From positions 1 through 33,698 of the forward strand of contig DYSI01000023.1 in the NCBI GenBank assembly GCA_020718275.1: a DNA stretch of 33,698 nucleotides, given 5' to 3'. Shown piece after piece: positions 9,401 through 16,446 of this stretch (positions are counted from its first letter, which is position 1; the number at the start of each line of letters is the position of its first letter). The notes under the pieces are model-generated. The model ran no database searches and had not been told where the DNA came from. It saw nothing but the letters and a program-made list of their open reading frames with translations. The stretch is from Draconibacterium orientale. GTDB lineage: Bacteria > Bacteroidota > Bacteroidia > Bacteroidales > UBA1556. The position numbers and the translations under genes were made by a program.

Positions 9401-12163
9401 AATGCCTATACAATTTTGATAAAAGGTGGTGCCTCACACAATGTTTTTGAAAGTAATATTCTAAGAACTCCGATTACCACAAGTTCCACTGCTGCTGTTA
9501 TTTATTCTAGTACCGATAACGATAATTATAACACTTTCCGTTATAATTCAATTGAAAATGGTTACTATGCTGTTTATTGGAGAGGTTCTTCTACCACTTC
9601 ATTGGAATCTAAAAATATATTTGAATACAATAACATTACTGGATATTACTATTATGGATTGTATTTATATTATCAAGATGCGCCTACGGTAGTTGGAAAC
9701 TATGTTGCGGATGGTGCGGCAAATTATGGCTACGGTTTATATATGTATTATTGCGACAATAACGTATTGGTAAGTAATAATATCCTGGATTTGACTCCTG
9801 CTAGCGTTCACTATGGATTATATATGAATAGTTGCGACGGTTCTTCCAGCTTGCCAGGGAGGGTTTTCAATAATTCCATTAGCATTTCCTCAGGTTCAGG
9901 AGCGAGCTATGGGATGTACATTTATAACAATTCGTATGTTGAATTTGCGCACAATTCTATCAATGTTTCAGCGGGTTCTGCAACGAGTAGGGCAGTTTAT
10001 GTTACAAGTGGTAGTAATCTATCGTTCTTGAATAACAACTTAGTAAGTGTTGCCTATAATTATTATGTCAGCACGGCTTCGGCGGTTGTTACTTCAGATT
10101 ATAACAATTTCTACGGAAGCTCTGCGAGTGTTTTCGCCTACTGGGGTAGTGCGGTGGCAGATTTAACCGCCTTACAATCAGCATCAGGCAAAGACATGCA
10201 TTCAATAAGTACTGACCCAATGTTTTATGCCCCAAGTGACTTGCATGTAATATCACCAGTTTTGAACGCTGCAGCAACGCCTATTTCGTATGTTACCAGC
10301 GATATTGATGGCCAAGTGCGTAATGCCACTACCCCCGATATTGGTGCCTATGAGTTTACCCCAACACAATGGGATGTGTATGCAACTAGTTTAGTAAGAC
10401 CAATAAATACTTTTGGTCCTGCTATTAATAATACCGTGGTTGAATTCACTTTTAGAAATATCGGTTTAGACACAGTCACTTCGGTGACGGTTTCCTATCG
10501 CTACAACGGCCTTACTACTACCCAAAATTGGGGGGGAATGTTAGCGCCTGGCGCCGATACTAGCTACACTTTTCCTGGTGGATTTACGGCTATAGCTGGT
10601 ACAAAACCACTTCTTGTATATGTAAATTTGGTTAATGACGCCAACGCGGCTAATGATACTATTTTTGCTACCTACACAGGTGTTCCGTTCCTCAGTCCTA
10701 GCTATGTTGATAATTTTGATGTTCAACCTTTTATATGGGCACAAGAGGGCAATGTTTGGGAGCATGGTACTCCAGCCGGAAGTGTTATTACCGTCCCTCA
10801 TTCCGCTCCTAATGTATGGATGACTGAGTTAAGCAGTAATTATCCTTCTTCTACCAATTCGTATTTGTACAGTCCATATTTTAATTTCGCTATTGATACG
10901 GCAATGACTATGAGTTTCTGGCAATATCGAAACTTGTTGTCCAATGATGGAGTAAATATCGAATATACCAAAGACAATGGTGTGAGCTGGGTTTCTTTAG
11001 GATTCCTAAATGATCCTGCTTCACCTACCAACTGGTACAATACTAGTGCAAATGGAATCGACATGTTCTCGGGAACATCAAGTGGCTGGGAATTTCAAAG
11101 TTATCATTTGGATGCCTTCAATTATGAGCCAATGCCTGTCCAATTCCGCTTCCATTTAGTTTCGGATGGTTCAGGAACTGCTGATGGCTATGCATTGGAT
11201 GATTTCAAGATCACACTTCCATTGATACAACATGATGCAGGAGTAACTTCAATTGAGCTACCACAAGCAACGACGCCTATTGGCGCTGGTGTTACAGTAA
11301 AGGTGAAAGTTAAAAATTATGGATATGATCCTTTAACTTTAATTCCAATACAGTACGATGTCAATAATAGTGGTAACCCTGTTTCTGAAAATATTGTACT
11401 TACCGGCTCAGGCTTGCTTCCTGATTCAACTTATGAATTTATTTTTGCTACCTCCTTCATAAGTCCAGTTTCTAGTTACAGTTTGTGTGTGCGCACCTTA
11501 GTTAGTGGTGACTTATATTCTAATAATGACGGGCAGTGTGCAACCTTTGGTACTACACCTGGTGCTTTGGATGCCGCTATTGATCATGTTAATCCTAAAA
11601 ATGTTGTCTCTTTTGGTCACCCAAATACGGTAACGGCTTGGATATTTAATAGAGGAACAACGCCTTTAAGTTCGGTGGATGTTAAGTACAGCCTAAATCA
11701 TCTTAATGATGTTGTGCAAAATTGGACTGGAACAGCTTTGAATTATGGCGACTCAGCAATGATTACCTTTACGCAACCATTTAATGCTCCTTTAGGAAAT
11801 TTCATATTGTGCGTTGAAGCTTTGCTACCGAATGATGTGAATACCGCAAATGACGAAAGTTGCGAAGCATTGATTTCCTCTGGCTTGTCTGAGATTACTG
11901 AACAAGGCTTCAAGCTCTTCCAAAACGTTCCTAACCCAGCGAATAGCCAAACTCAAATCGCCTTTGAAATACCGCAATCTGGTGCTGTTTCAGTCGAAAT
12001 TGCTGATGTTGCTGGTCGCGTATTGATGACTAATGAAAGTAATTTCACGGCTGGACATCATGTATTGGAAATGGATTTGAAGAATTTTGCCAATGGAGTG
12101 TATTATTACACCCTAGTCTTCGATCATCAAAAATTAACACGCAAAATGATTATTGCCAAATAA
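431..12163 (+). CDS. Giant secreted multidomain repeat protein with T9SS type A C-terminal sorting domain (adhesin/surface-protein-like; MAM-like, lamin-tail-like, discoidin-like, CARDB-like and parallel beta-helix modules)
   Basis: 3910-aa uninterrupted ORF; N-terminal signal peptide MKQFLLLLSLILTFAFSVKSQ; C-terminus 'FKLFQNVPNPANSQTQIAFEIP...ADVAGRVL...GVYYYTLVFDHQKLTRKMIIAK' is typical of T9SS sorting domains; four internal modules end in DIDGxxRxxxTPDIGA(D/Y)EF. Confidence 0.93.
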   Translation: MKQFLLLLSLILTFAFSVKSQVNVFSENFEGTSLSMTSSSMTGLNNWAISTSLHAGGLKSDSARVAASDTTYLTSSAFSTTGSYVVNLQFKQICKIHWLDAAIVEVSNDNGATWTRLNGMYYQGLAQFGNIGNRFTAVSYAVDWNASVDAAVPTNTWWKTEQFNISSLVSNSAQVKVRFGLIDGDGMGANFNYGWLLDDIIVSVPSQFEATAMSYNLPYALTSGCGLSNETVQIKILNSGAGIINGNLTASFQRDGSAAVTETVSQSINPTDSLLYTFNTAINLYSSVDTLYPIKVWVSLVGDPNQTNDTIIDTLASRVPLSPPVITDPTIPFNTSVTLHAIHTDTLFWYSDPLAQNQLSMGQYFTTPVLLDTTIFYVQASGAMPDVKITEIVQYETGMGATNPYPAWITGVASGDFDGVEITNLGNAPANLSGWTLNFYSTATSNGTNGAFTFPIGTILPSGGISVIDIKNTSAVNNPANFYFGAGLTSANPQSSTVQAYYIKDLGGNVIDAVSANGQVFDALATGVTAADWVGVVPSSSGKAGISRLTSDSDSASDWGIASINPIMQSFGTLNPGLTIGQGSSGVGTACPSIAKPVKVMISGMPIYNAGVTSITSPSGAYTQGSIVPVTVNLKNFSGDTLKKVNISYSVNGVLKNTFAWTGNLLYNQTTSVTIGTDTFSGGAYSYKAWTWLPNDSADQYTSNDTATGIAYVCLSGTFTLGGSSADFSDFAVFNSIISNVGVCGPTVINILPGTYNVQLNYGLINGSSNINQLTFQSSTGVNTDVVLQYAAASTADNFVVKLTGTQYVNFKNLTIEASGTTYGYALLLLNGASNNSFEGNIIRSITTVSSSSNPVRLYGGGTHYNSFKNNIISGGFYGIYAYGSSSTAKINGNQFINNDISGFYYYATYLFYHDSLQFLNNSVHDGINTTQYGINANYCDNYSNLSNNKVVLFPSSYAYAMRVAYSNYTNPALGRVIVSNNMISIGSGTITNYGLYVFYSSNTHVLYNSIHIESGGGSSRALYQNGTTTVTGQIFKNNIFSSKDGFAAYFNTPASISYCDYNDYYCTTATLAYHGGNIATLAALQLASGKDSNSVALDPLYTSISDLHASALGINAAGSPDSLVSIDYDGFPRDVTTPDIGADEFIMWNDDAGVLALVSPVIACPASSSSIEVKVRNFGIDTLFTATVNWKVNGIAQTSYILSDTLLPGQTANVVLGNYVFQDSINYVLNFWTTNPNGVVDLNNPNDSLNFPFFKAALAGGTYTIGSNASNDFPNFATAIDYLTNYGICGSVVFNVDSGTYNGNLLISNILGTDANNTITFQSTTSDSTDVKIVSSSASTISFIGASYINFKNISVINSSASQAVAIKNGTHHLAFNNCVIRVPLSTSSAVAPIYNYTGIDYNLTFTNNAIIGGYYGVYNYGGSSTSLESSNVFSNNIISDFYLSGLYNYYQDSIIINGNRISNSAASATNYGIYAYYCDDAIEVSNNVIKLNGAGTQYGVYLYYCDASVGSHAVVANNMVSIINNSTKYGIYSAYGTNHDYFYNSINISGTGASYAMYFNGYAGHSIKNNNLINGGTGTGTRYALYLNSAYPPASDYNNIYCANGNAAFWVSAKATLADYQTASSLDAHSVSLPVVFFAPNNLHTVSSTVNGYGTPVYITHDIDGDLRNTLTPDIGADEFDPPAQEAALIEVFEPTTSCGMDTVEVKIKIANFGLDTISGNLTANYSILGNANVVTENISTMILPGDTLDYTFIGKAIISSPIDSTFYLNSWISLTGDPIQLNDTILKVFNNNTIPSAPVISSSTTTYGNTALISATAIGTILWFATDTSMSPVGLGTSYTTPVLFDTTQFVAKVLSTNGCYSDYSYTNVIVTGIPTGEVGIAEILVNSGCGLDTNESVTIRVFNNGTQTVNTNLTARYKINANAYTSFETINIPVPSQDTIDYVFINKADLYAYNADTVFKIKAEVLLTGDPYHTNDTLTLSGIESNLTAVDPIVVSPQSLAYGASVTLTATSLDTLIWYGTDTSTVEDYVGHYYTTPYLYADTTFYVEAVLGASYGAAGTNIAPLATASASNCSTGPCGALNDLNLGVCGTQLMWISTASPPSSVPHTDYIDFEWIAPQSISGMKIHHAQTTTRLLSGGELYYWNGSAWVYFYTFTNLPMQCENMVMFPLVTTTKFRITTFQTSGTQLSNPNFREIEVFAAATGCASNRIPIQINVASPPAVDAGIYSIDSPSLSSPSGVNTPIQVKLKNFGTSTLTSASIIYFLDNVPKDTFAWTGSLAFNQVSSPITISSDVFVGGLHTIMAKVINPNGIVSGVNPNDSMILAFSACMNGNYTVGGASADFVDIYTAISAVQTAGVCGHVVFLLIPDTINGQLIIPAIAGLDSNNTVTFQSATGDSTDFVIQYAATGTADNYVVRFAASKYITLRKVTIKALGATYAYGVELTGGASYNTVENCYIYSAVSTSSYGRPLVITGGTNNKFNTISNNIIDGGYYGIYLSGSSSSALDKGNKILNNDIKNFYYYGLYLYYQDSVQAIGNYIHDGTNLYQYGMYTYYIFNGFDISKNIIDLNPASYAYAMRIYFANYYSITTNPRNVGKVYNNMISINSGTGINYGLYDYYCDKVEYYFNTVNISSGDLSSRALYQYNTSSNTIGQTHINNIYSNTSGGYAAYYGTPVSVNNADYNNYFVTGTKLAYWNGDKVDLSALQTASGYDTHSKSVDPTYYSNTNLHSNALLLDGAGFSISGITEDIDGHLRSTTPDIGADEFTTSPNDAGVFGISSSTTPALSGTHPLKVKIKNYGTDTLQTVNVNFSLNGVLNTTPLTWNGSLLPGDTVLNLNVANGSFITGNNLVKAWTSMPNGVIDGQTMNDTLHTSIYGCSNFLHGTYTVGGATADYPTISSAVDALNICGIDSAVVFLINPGNYNEQFELTAISGADSLNTVTFTSSLYDSTSVNINYSPGGLKPYVVSLNGTDYVHFKNLSIEVTNNAYTILIKGGASHNVFESNILRTPITTSSTAAVIYSSTDNDNYNTFRYNSIENGYYAVYWRGSSTTSLESKNIFEYNNITGYYYYGLYLYYQDAPTVVGNYVADGAANYGYGLYMYYCDNNVLVSNNILDLTPASVHYGLYMNSCDGSSSLPGRVFNNSISISSGSGASYGMYIYNNSYVEFAHNSINVSAGSATSRAVYVTSGSNLSFLNNNLVSVAYNYYVSTASAVVTSDYNNFYGSSASVFAYWGSAVADLTALQSASGKDMHSISTDPMFYAPSDLHVISPVLNAAATPISYVTSDIDGQVRNATTPDIGAYEFTPTQWDVYATSLVRPINTFGPAINNTVVEFTFRNIGLDTVTSVTVSYRYNGLTTTQNWGGMLAPGADTSYTFPGGFTAIAGTKPLLVYVNLVNDANAANDTIFATYTGVPFLSPSYVDNFDVQPFIWAQEGNVWEHGTPAGSVITVPHSAPNVWMTELSSNYPSSTNSYLYSPYFNFAIDTAMTMSFWQYRNLLSNDGVNIEYTKDNGVSWVSLGFLNDPASPTNWYNTSANGIDMFSGTSSGWEFQSYHLDAFNYEPMPVQFRFHLVSDGSGTADGYALDDFKITLPLIQHDAGVTSIELPQATTPIGAGVTVKVKVKNYGYDPLTLIPIQYDVNNSGNPVSENIVLTGSGLLPDSTYEFIFATSFISPVSSYSLCVRTLVSGDLYSNNDGQCATFGTTPGALDAAIDHVNPKNVVSFGHPNTVTAWIFNRGTTPLSSVDVKYSLNHLNDVVQNWTGTALNYGDSAMITFTQPFNAPLGNFILCVEALLPNDVNTANDESCEALISSGLSEITEQGFKLFQNVPNPANSQTQIAFEIPQSGAVSVEIADVAGRVLMTNESNFTAGHHVLEMDLKNFANGVYYYTLVFDHQKLTRKMIIAK
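1583..2137 (+). other. Lamin-tail-like (LTD) domain inside the giant protein
   Basis: 'VKITEIVQY...DFDGVEITNLGNAPANLSGWTLNFYS...FPIGTILPSGGISVIDIKN' matches the LTD pattern (EI.NLG...L.GW.L......G..L..G). Confidence 0.65.
2570..3868 (+). repeat. Parallel beta-helix / choice-of-anchor-Q-like module, copy 1 (type A)
   Basis: CLSGTFTLGGSSADFSDF ... NNSFEGNIIRS ... FYGIYAYGSSSTAKINGNQFINNDISGFYYYATYLFYHDS ... SSRALYQ ... DGFPRDVTTPDIGADEF. Confidence 0.8.
4202..5476 (+). repeat. Parallel beta-helix module, copy 2 (type B)
   Basis: ALAGGTYTIGSNASNDFPNF ... YYGVYNYGGSSTSLESSNVFSNNIISDFYLSGLYNYYQDS ... YGIYAYYCDD ... YGVYLYYCDA ... DIDGDLRNTLTPDIGADEF. Confidence 0.8.
6620..7054 (+). other. Discoidin / F5/8 type C-like domain inside the giant protein
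   Basis: 'TNIAPLATASASNCSTGPCGALNDLNLG...YIDFEWIAPQSISGMKIHHAQT...YYWNGSAWVYF...TTKFRITTFQTSGTQLSNPNFREIEVFA' follows the discoidin fold pattern. Confidence 0.55.
7427..8740 (+). repeat. Parallel beta-helix module, copy 3 (type A')
   Basis: CMNGNYTVGGASADFVDI ... YYGIYLSGSSSSALDKGNKILNNDIKNFYYYGLYLYYQDS ... SSRALYQ ... DIDGHLRSTTPDIGADEF. Confidence 0.8.
9074..10357 (+). repeat. Parallel beta-helix module, copy 4 (type B')
   Basis: CSNFLHGTYTVGGATADYPTI ... SSTTSLESKNIFEYNNITGYYYYGLYLYYQDA ... YGLYMYYCDN ... DIDGQVRNATTPDIGAYEF. Confidence 0.8.
11906..12160 (+). other. T9SS type A C-terminal sorting domain
   Basis: GFKLFQNVPNPANSQTQIAFEIPQSGAVSVEIADVAGRVLMTNES...NFANGVYYYTLVFDHQKLTRKMIIAK at the extreme C-terminus. 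Confidence 0.9.
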
Positions 12164-12185
12164 AAGCGTTTGTTATCTGATATTA

Positions 12186-12222
12186 AAAATTCCTCTCCGA
12201 TTCACGGAGGGGAATTTTTTTT
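12186..12222 (+). terminator. Rho-independent terminator of the giant gene
   Basis: ATTCCTCTCCG-ATTCA-CGGAGGGGAAT stem followed by a T8 tract, ~20 bp after the stop codon. Confidence 0.85.
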
Positions 12223-12282
12223 GATAATTTCAATCTTGGGTTTGTTGAAGAATTTGCCAAACCGCGCTAATTCGCATTATAC

Positions 12283-12321
12283 AAAAAAAAGTCAGGAAGA
12301 ATTTTATTTCTTCCTGACTTT
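12283..12321 (-). terminator. Terminator-like hairpin downstream of ilvE (minus strand)
   Basis: Perfect 14-bp stem AAAGTCAGGAAGAA / TTCTTCCTGACTTT with 6-nt loop; the A-run at 12283-12290 reads as a T-tract on the minus strand. Confidence 0.8.
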
Positions 12322-12358
12322 ATCTAGGTTCAAAAAATGCTGTTTTACGATTTGACGA

Positions 12359-13378
12359 CTAATCGATAATCGTGTTCCATTGGTATTTATCTTCTACGGT
12401 TCCCAATTGAATTCCTTGCAAAGTATTATAGAGTTGCGTTGAAATGGGGCCCGCTTTACCGTCTTTGCAATAAAGATAATCTTGGCCAGTATCCCGATCG
12501 TGAATTCGTTTAATAGGAGAAATAACCGCTGCCGTACCGCAAGCGCCTATTTCGTCAAAAGTGGATAATTCTTCTACCAACACATGACGTCTTTCAACGC
12601 TAAGTCCCAAATCTTCAGCTAGGGTACGTAAGCTCATATTGGTAATGGAAGGAAGAATAGAACCACTATCTGGCGTGATGTATTTGCCGTCGCGAATTCC
12701 GAAGAAATTGGCTGGTCCAGCTTCATCGATATGCGTTTTTGTTTTGGCATCAAGGAAAATACTTGCTGCATATCCATCATGATGTGCTCTCACGCCGGCT
12801 TTCAAGCTGGCGGCATAGTTACCACCTACTTTGGCATGTCCTGTTCCTAGCGGGGCTGCACGGTCAAAATCGCGTACAATTTCCATATCCACTGGATTAA
12901 AGCCTTCTTTGAAATAGGGTCCTACTGGCGTTACAAATATGATAAATAAATATTCAGCAGCCGGACGAACGCCTACTTGTGGCCCTGATCCGATTAGTAA
13001 AGGTCTAATATACAATGATGAACCACTTCCAAAAGGAGGAACAAACTCTTCATTTAACTTTATCACTTTAACTAATGCTTTTAAGAACAACTCAGACGGA
13101 ACTGGCTCCATCAGAATGGCATCTGCAGAGGCTTGTAGTCGCTTGGCATTTTCTTCCCAACGGAAAACACGTAATTTACCATCAACTCCTCTGAATGCTT
13201 TCAAACCCTCAAAGGCCTCTTGGCCATAATGCAGAGCAGTGGCAGCCATGTGAATATTGATAGTTTCTTCAGAACTTACTTCTAAAGCGCCCCATTTGCC
13301 GTTTTTGAAATAAGTACGAACATTATAGTTTGTAGGAGTATAACCAAAAGTTAGATTTTTCCAATCGATTGCTGCCAT
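12359..13378 (-). CDS. ilvE: Branched-chain amino acid aminotransferase
   Basis: 339 aa; 'ALHYGQEAFEGLKAFRG', 'SLYIRPLLIGSGPQVGVRPA', 'VGGNYAASL', 'DEIGACGTAAVISPI' typical of class-IV PLP branched-chain aminotransferases. Confidence 0.95.
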   Translation of the reverse strand: MAAIDWKNLTFGYTPTNYNVRTYFKNGKWGALEVSSEETINIHMAATALHYGQEAFEGLKAFRGVDGKLRVFRWEENAKRLQASADAILMEPVPSELFLKALVKVIKLNEEFVPPFGSGSSLYIRPLLIGSGPQVGVRPAAEYLFIIFVTPVGPYFKEGFNPVDMEIVRDFDRAAPLGTGHAKVGGNYAASLKAGVRAHHDGYAASIFLDAKTKTHIDEAGPANFFGIRDGKYITPDSGSILPSITNMSLRTLAEDLGLSVERRHVLVEELSTFDEIGACGTAAVISPIKRIHDRDTGQDYLYCKDGKAGPISTQLYNTLQGIQLGTVEDKYQWNTIID

Positions 13379-13660
13379 AGTATTTAGTTTTATAAAATTT
13401 ATCTGATTTGAAGGCTGCTAAGATAACACGAACTTGCCAAATATTGCCTTTCAAATTGCCATTTCTATGGGAAATATTACATAATTGAGAATGACATTCC
13501 TCTTTAGCGCTATTTATAAATGCGGAAAGTCATGTGGAGCAAAGCATATTGCCTGCAATTCGCAAATTATTTTCTTCCTCTTGACGCTGCGCTTAATGGT
13601 AATTTAATATGTGCAAGGAATTAATAATATACTAAAACTTTAGGGTTTCAAAATGGTTAA

Positions 13661-16084
13661 TTATAGCTGAAATTGGAATGACAGTTTATAAGCAAAATTA
13701 TCTTTTTGATTAACGAAAGCGTAAGCTCCCCAACGATACATTACACCAATTCCTATGTTGCTAATTCCCGACTTAAGGATGGAATTTAGCATTAAGCCAG
13801 ATTCGAAATAGGCTTTTTCCAAAGTATTAAATTCAATATTTTGGTGATTATTGCTATTCGAGAGCTGTCCAATACTCATTTGTGTAATCAAAAGAGGTTG
13901 AGGAACAAATGGCTTATTACCGAATAATAAGCCTTTGAAATCGTGGCGAAAATGGAATGAAATATATTCATCGGAGAGAAATTCGTTGATGCCCATCGTG
14001 CCAAAGGTAAAAGGGGTTTCTAAGAAGAATGTGGCCATGCTGCCATTTCCATGATAGAGTTTATACCAAGGCAAATCGCCAAACACTTTAGCGGCGCTTA
14101 TTCGCCAATGGCTGCGCCCAACGAACTGAATAAAGTAGTCATAATCAAATTGTAAATCCAGTTTTTGATAGTTGAATATCGCATAACCAATTCTTGGAAA
14201 TCCTTTAGTATAGTGTATTTGTAGGCTAGGGTAGGGGTTTGCTAGTTGATTATATTCTCCTTGGTTGTTCATTATTCTCTCCTTCCAAGCAAAGCGCCAA
14301 TTTAGTTGTGCTTCTGCAAAATCAAAATCTCCTCTTGCTTCGTAAAGGCTTGCTTGATTGGTGAGTACGTATTGGTAAGGGTCTGTTGAGTTTATTTTTT
14401 CATAATCTAGCGAAAGAGTCCAGGTGGAATGAGGTAATAGGCTAAACTCGTACGAACAATTGGCATGCTGAGAATAGACCATTTTTTCAACCAAATAGGC
14501 TCGATAGGAGGATGGATTGAAAAGACCTTTTCTTTCAAATGAAAAAGGGGCAGCACTTTCCCTTACGTCTTGTTGATAGCTCAAGGATAAGCTCATCTTT
14601 TGTTGCGTTGGGATATTTATCTTTATTGATCCTCCAGCCTTAATCGCTTGATCGGTAAAGCCATAGGCGACATACGTTCCTATCTCCATCTGCTTCATCA
14701 ACTTTTGATTGCTTACTATTCCCATCCCGATTCTCCATCCTTCGAATAAATTGTAGTGGATCAATTGATTCAAATCGATATCGATTCGGCCAATTGGAAG
14801 TTTTCCTTTTATTAAACTCCTCATTAATAGCATTTTTTGGTCGAGATGCTCTGCTTCACCTAAACTATCAATTACGTGATATGTTTTTGATTCCATCGAA
14901 TCAAGGGGAAGCGTTCGGTATTCGTTCCAAAAGGATTCACCCTCTTTTTCGCCAAGTGCTTGACTTAATTCCAAAACTACATTGCTATATTTTGTTTTGG
15001 GAGGGGCAGGATCATTCACTTTAATATTTCGGAGATAGCTTCGCCCTATTCCTTTCAAATAGGTTGAATTTACAAGCAGATTATAAAAAATGATGTCGGT
15101 ATTCAATTGGCTTGGAAACCAAGTTGTGCCATTTATTAACTCATATTTCTGTTGTATATGAATTCCGACTTCTGCATTGCTGTCGGCGGGTTCAGCAATT
15201 ACATCTTTAATGGCATAACCAAAACTACTAATATGAACTTGTCCTTGTAAACCCTCGAAATGGGTGCCTTTATATGGGCGGAAACTGATTAAATAGGTGG
15301 TGTCGAAATCGCTGAAAACGCTGTCTTCGAGTTGGTAAAAATATTTGTTTAAATTATTGTTTACCAGTGGATTGATGTAGTTTTTATCGAGAAGATTAAT
15401 ACTGGGGGCATAAAAACTGAACGATTGCAATTGATTGCCAATTACCGCGAAAAATGGATCACTCAATCCCGATACTTGGTTGGCTAAGATGGTCTCTTTA
15501 CTTTTATTGGGCGCTTTGAAAAAACGCTCGCTGACGGTTTCAGAAATAAGCAAATGTTGTGATTGAAAGAAATCTTGCATTTGGATGGTAGAACTGTCTA
15601 TTCTGCTTGAGTCGTTTAGGCTTTTTTGAATAGATTCTGGGTCTGCGGTGATGATAAATTTATGGTAGGCCTTGTAATAAAAATTAGAAAGTTTTTCAGG
15701 ATTATTTTGGTCTTGTTGGTCGATTACTCGTCTAATTATTTTGAGTGCGGGGTTTTCGCCTGGAAGAATTTCTACTGGACTAAGTTGAATTTTCTTTGAC
15801 CTAAGAAAAATGGTTTGCTTGGAATGGAGACTGCTTAGGGCAATGGTGGTGTCCATATATCCTACGTAGCTTAAGGAAATACTTTGGTAATTACGGGCAT
15901 TCTCAATGTTGAAATATCCATCGATATCACTCGAAACGCCTTGCAAACTTTCCCCAAACTTAATATTTACGAATGCTAAACCTTGTTTACTATCTTGTTC
16001 AGCAACTCTTAAGCTAAGCCTCTGCGCATGGACAACGCTAACACAAAAGAAGAGGATAATGAAAAAAATGTGGTTTAATTTCAT
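13661..16084 (-). CDS. DUF5686 / carboxypeptidase-regulatory-like-domain outer membrane protein
   Basis: 807 aa with signal peptide; N-terminal 'FVNIKFGESLQGVSSDIDGYFNIENA...ISLSYVGYMDT' CarboxypepD_reg-like domain followed by a long beta-strand-rich C-terminal region as in DUF5686. Confidence 0.8.
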   Translation of the reverse strand: MKLNHIFFIILFFCVSVVHAQRLSLRVAEQDSKQGLAFVNIKFGESLQGVSSDIDGYFNIENARNYQSISLSYVGYMDTTIALSSLHSKQTIFLRSKKIQLSPVEILPGENPALKIIRRVIDQQDQNNPEKLSNFYYKAYHKFIITADPESIQKSLNDSSRIDSSTIQMQDFFQSQHLLISETVSERFFKAPNKSKETILANQVSGLSDPFFAVIGNQLQSFSFYAPSINLLDKNYINPLVNNNLNKYFYQLEDSVFSDFDTTYLISFRPYKGTHFEGLQGQVHISSFGYAIKDVIAEPADSNAEVGIHIQQKYELINGTTWFPSQLNTDIIFYNLLVNSTYLKGIGRSYLRNIKVNDPAPPKTKYSNVVLELSQALGEKEGESFWNEYRTLPLDSMESKTYHVIDSLGEAEHLDQKMLLMRSLIKGKLPIGRIDIDLNQLIHYNLFEGWRIGMGIVSNQKLMKQMEIGTYVAYGFTDQAIKAGGSIKINIPTQQKMSLSLSYQQDVRESAAPFSFERKGLFNPSSYRAYLVEKMVYSQHANCSYEFSLLPHSTWTLSLDYEKINSTDPYQYVLTNQASLYEARGDFDFAEAQLNWRFAWKERIMNNQGEYNQLANPYPSLQIHYTKGFPRIGYAIFNYQKLDLQFDYDYFIQFVGRSHWRISAAKVFGDLPWYKLYHGNGSMATFFLETPFTFGTMGINEFLSDEYISFHFRHDFKGLLFGNKPFVPQPLLITQMSIGQLSNSNNHQNIEFNTLEKAYFESGLMLNSILKSGISNIGIGVMYRWGAYAFVNQKDNFAYKLSFQFQL

Positions 16085-16108
16085 AGCTACTGAACTGATT
16101 TATGGAGT

Positions 16109-16432
16109 TTATAGTTTTTCGTTCAGCCTATGACGCATGGAATCGCGTAAAGTTTTTTTAGTCATGTTTTTTTCAAAAGCTTCCGTAAGATTTACGCCTG
16201 TTTGATTGGCCAAGCAGATTAGCACCCACAGCACATCCGCCATTTCGTCGCCTAAGTCTTTGTCTTTATCAGATTCCTTAAAAGATTGTTCGCCATATTT
16301 ACGCGCGATAATTCTTGCCATTTCACCCACCTCTTCACTAAGCAAAACCATATTGGTCAGCTCGTTGAAATATCGTACTCCATAAGTCTTAATCCATTCA
16401 TCTACTTGTTTTTGCGCTTCATCTAAGGTCAT
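16109..16432 (-). CDS. MazG-like nucleotide pyrophosphohydrolase
   Basis: 107 aa; 'LLSEEVGEMARIIARKYGEQ...DLGDEMADVLWVLICLANQTGVNL' carries the EEVGE and DE.AD MazG metal-binding motifs. Confidence 0.88.
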   Translation of the reverse strand: MTLDEAQKQVDEWIKTYGVRYFNELTNMVLLSEEVGEMARIIARKYGEQSFKESDKDKDLGDEMADVLWVLICLANQTGVNLTEAFEKNMTKKTLRDSMRHRLNEKL

Positions 16433-16446
16433 AGCGTGGGAAAATA

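Noticed and set aside
2570-10357. CRISPR-like or tandem DNA repeat array
   Set aside because: The repeats are protein-level modules of ~1.3 kb with diverged nucleotides, not short identical DNA repeats.
3006-10823. Short ORFs in other frames inside the giant gene (e.g. 3006..3236, 7743..7937, 10541..10801)
   Set aside because: Out-of-frame shadows of a strongly coding 11.7-kb ORF; low-complexity translations.
12170-12355. 61-aa plus-strand ORF after the giant gene
   Set aside because: It reads through both terminator hairpins and has no protein-like features.
13379-13660. 282-bp intergenic gap between DUF5686 and ilvE as a small RNA locus
   Set aside because: No hairpin/T-tract pair or recognisable RNA motif found by eye.
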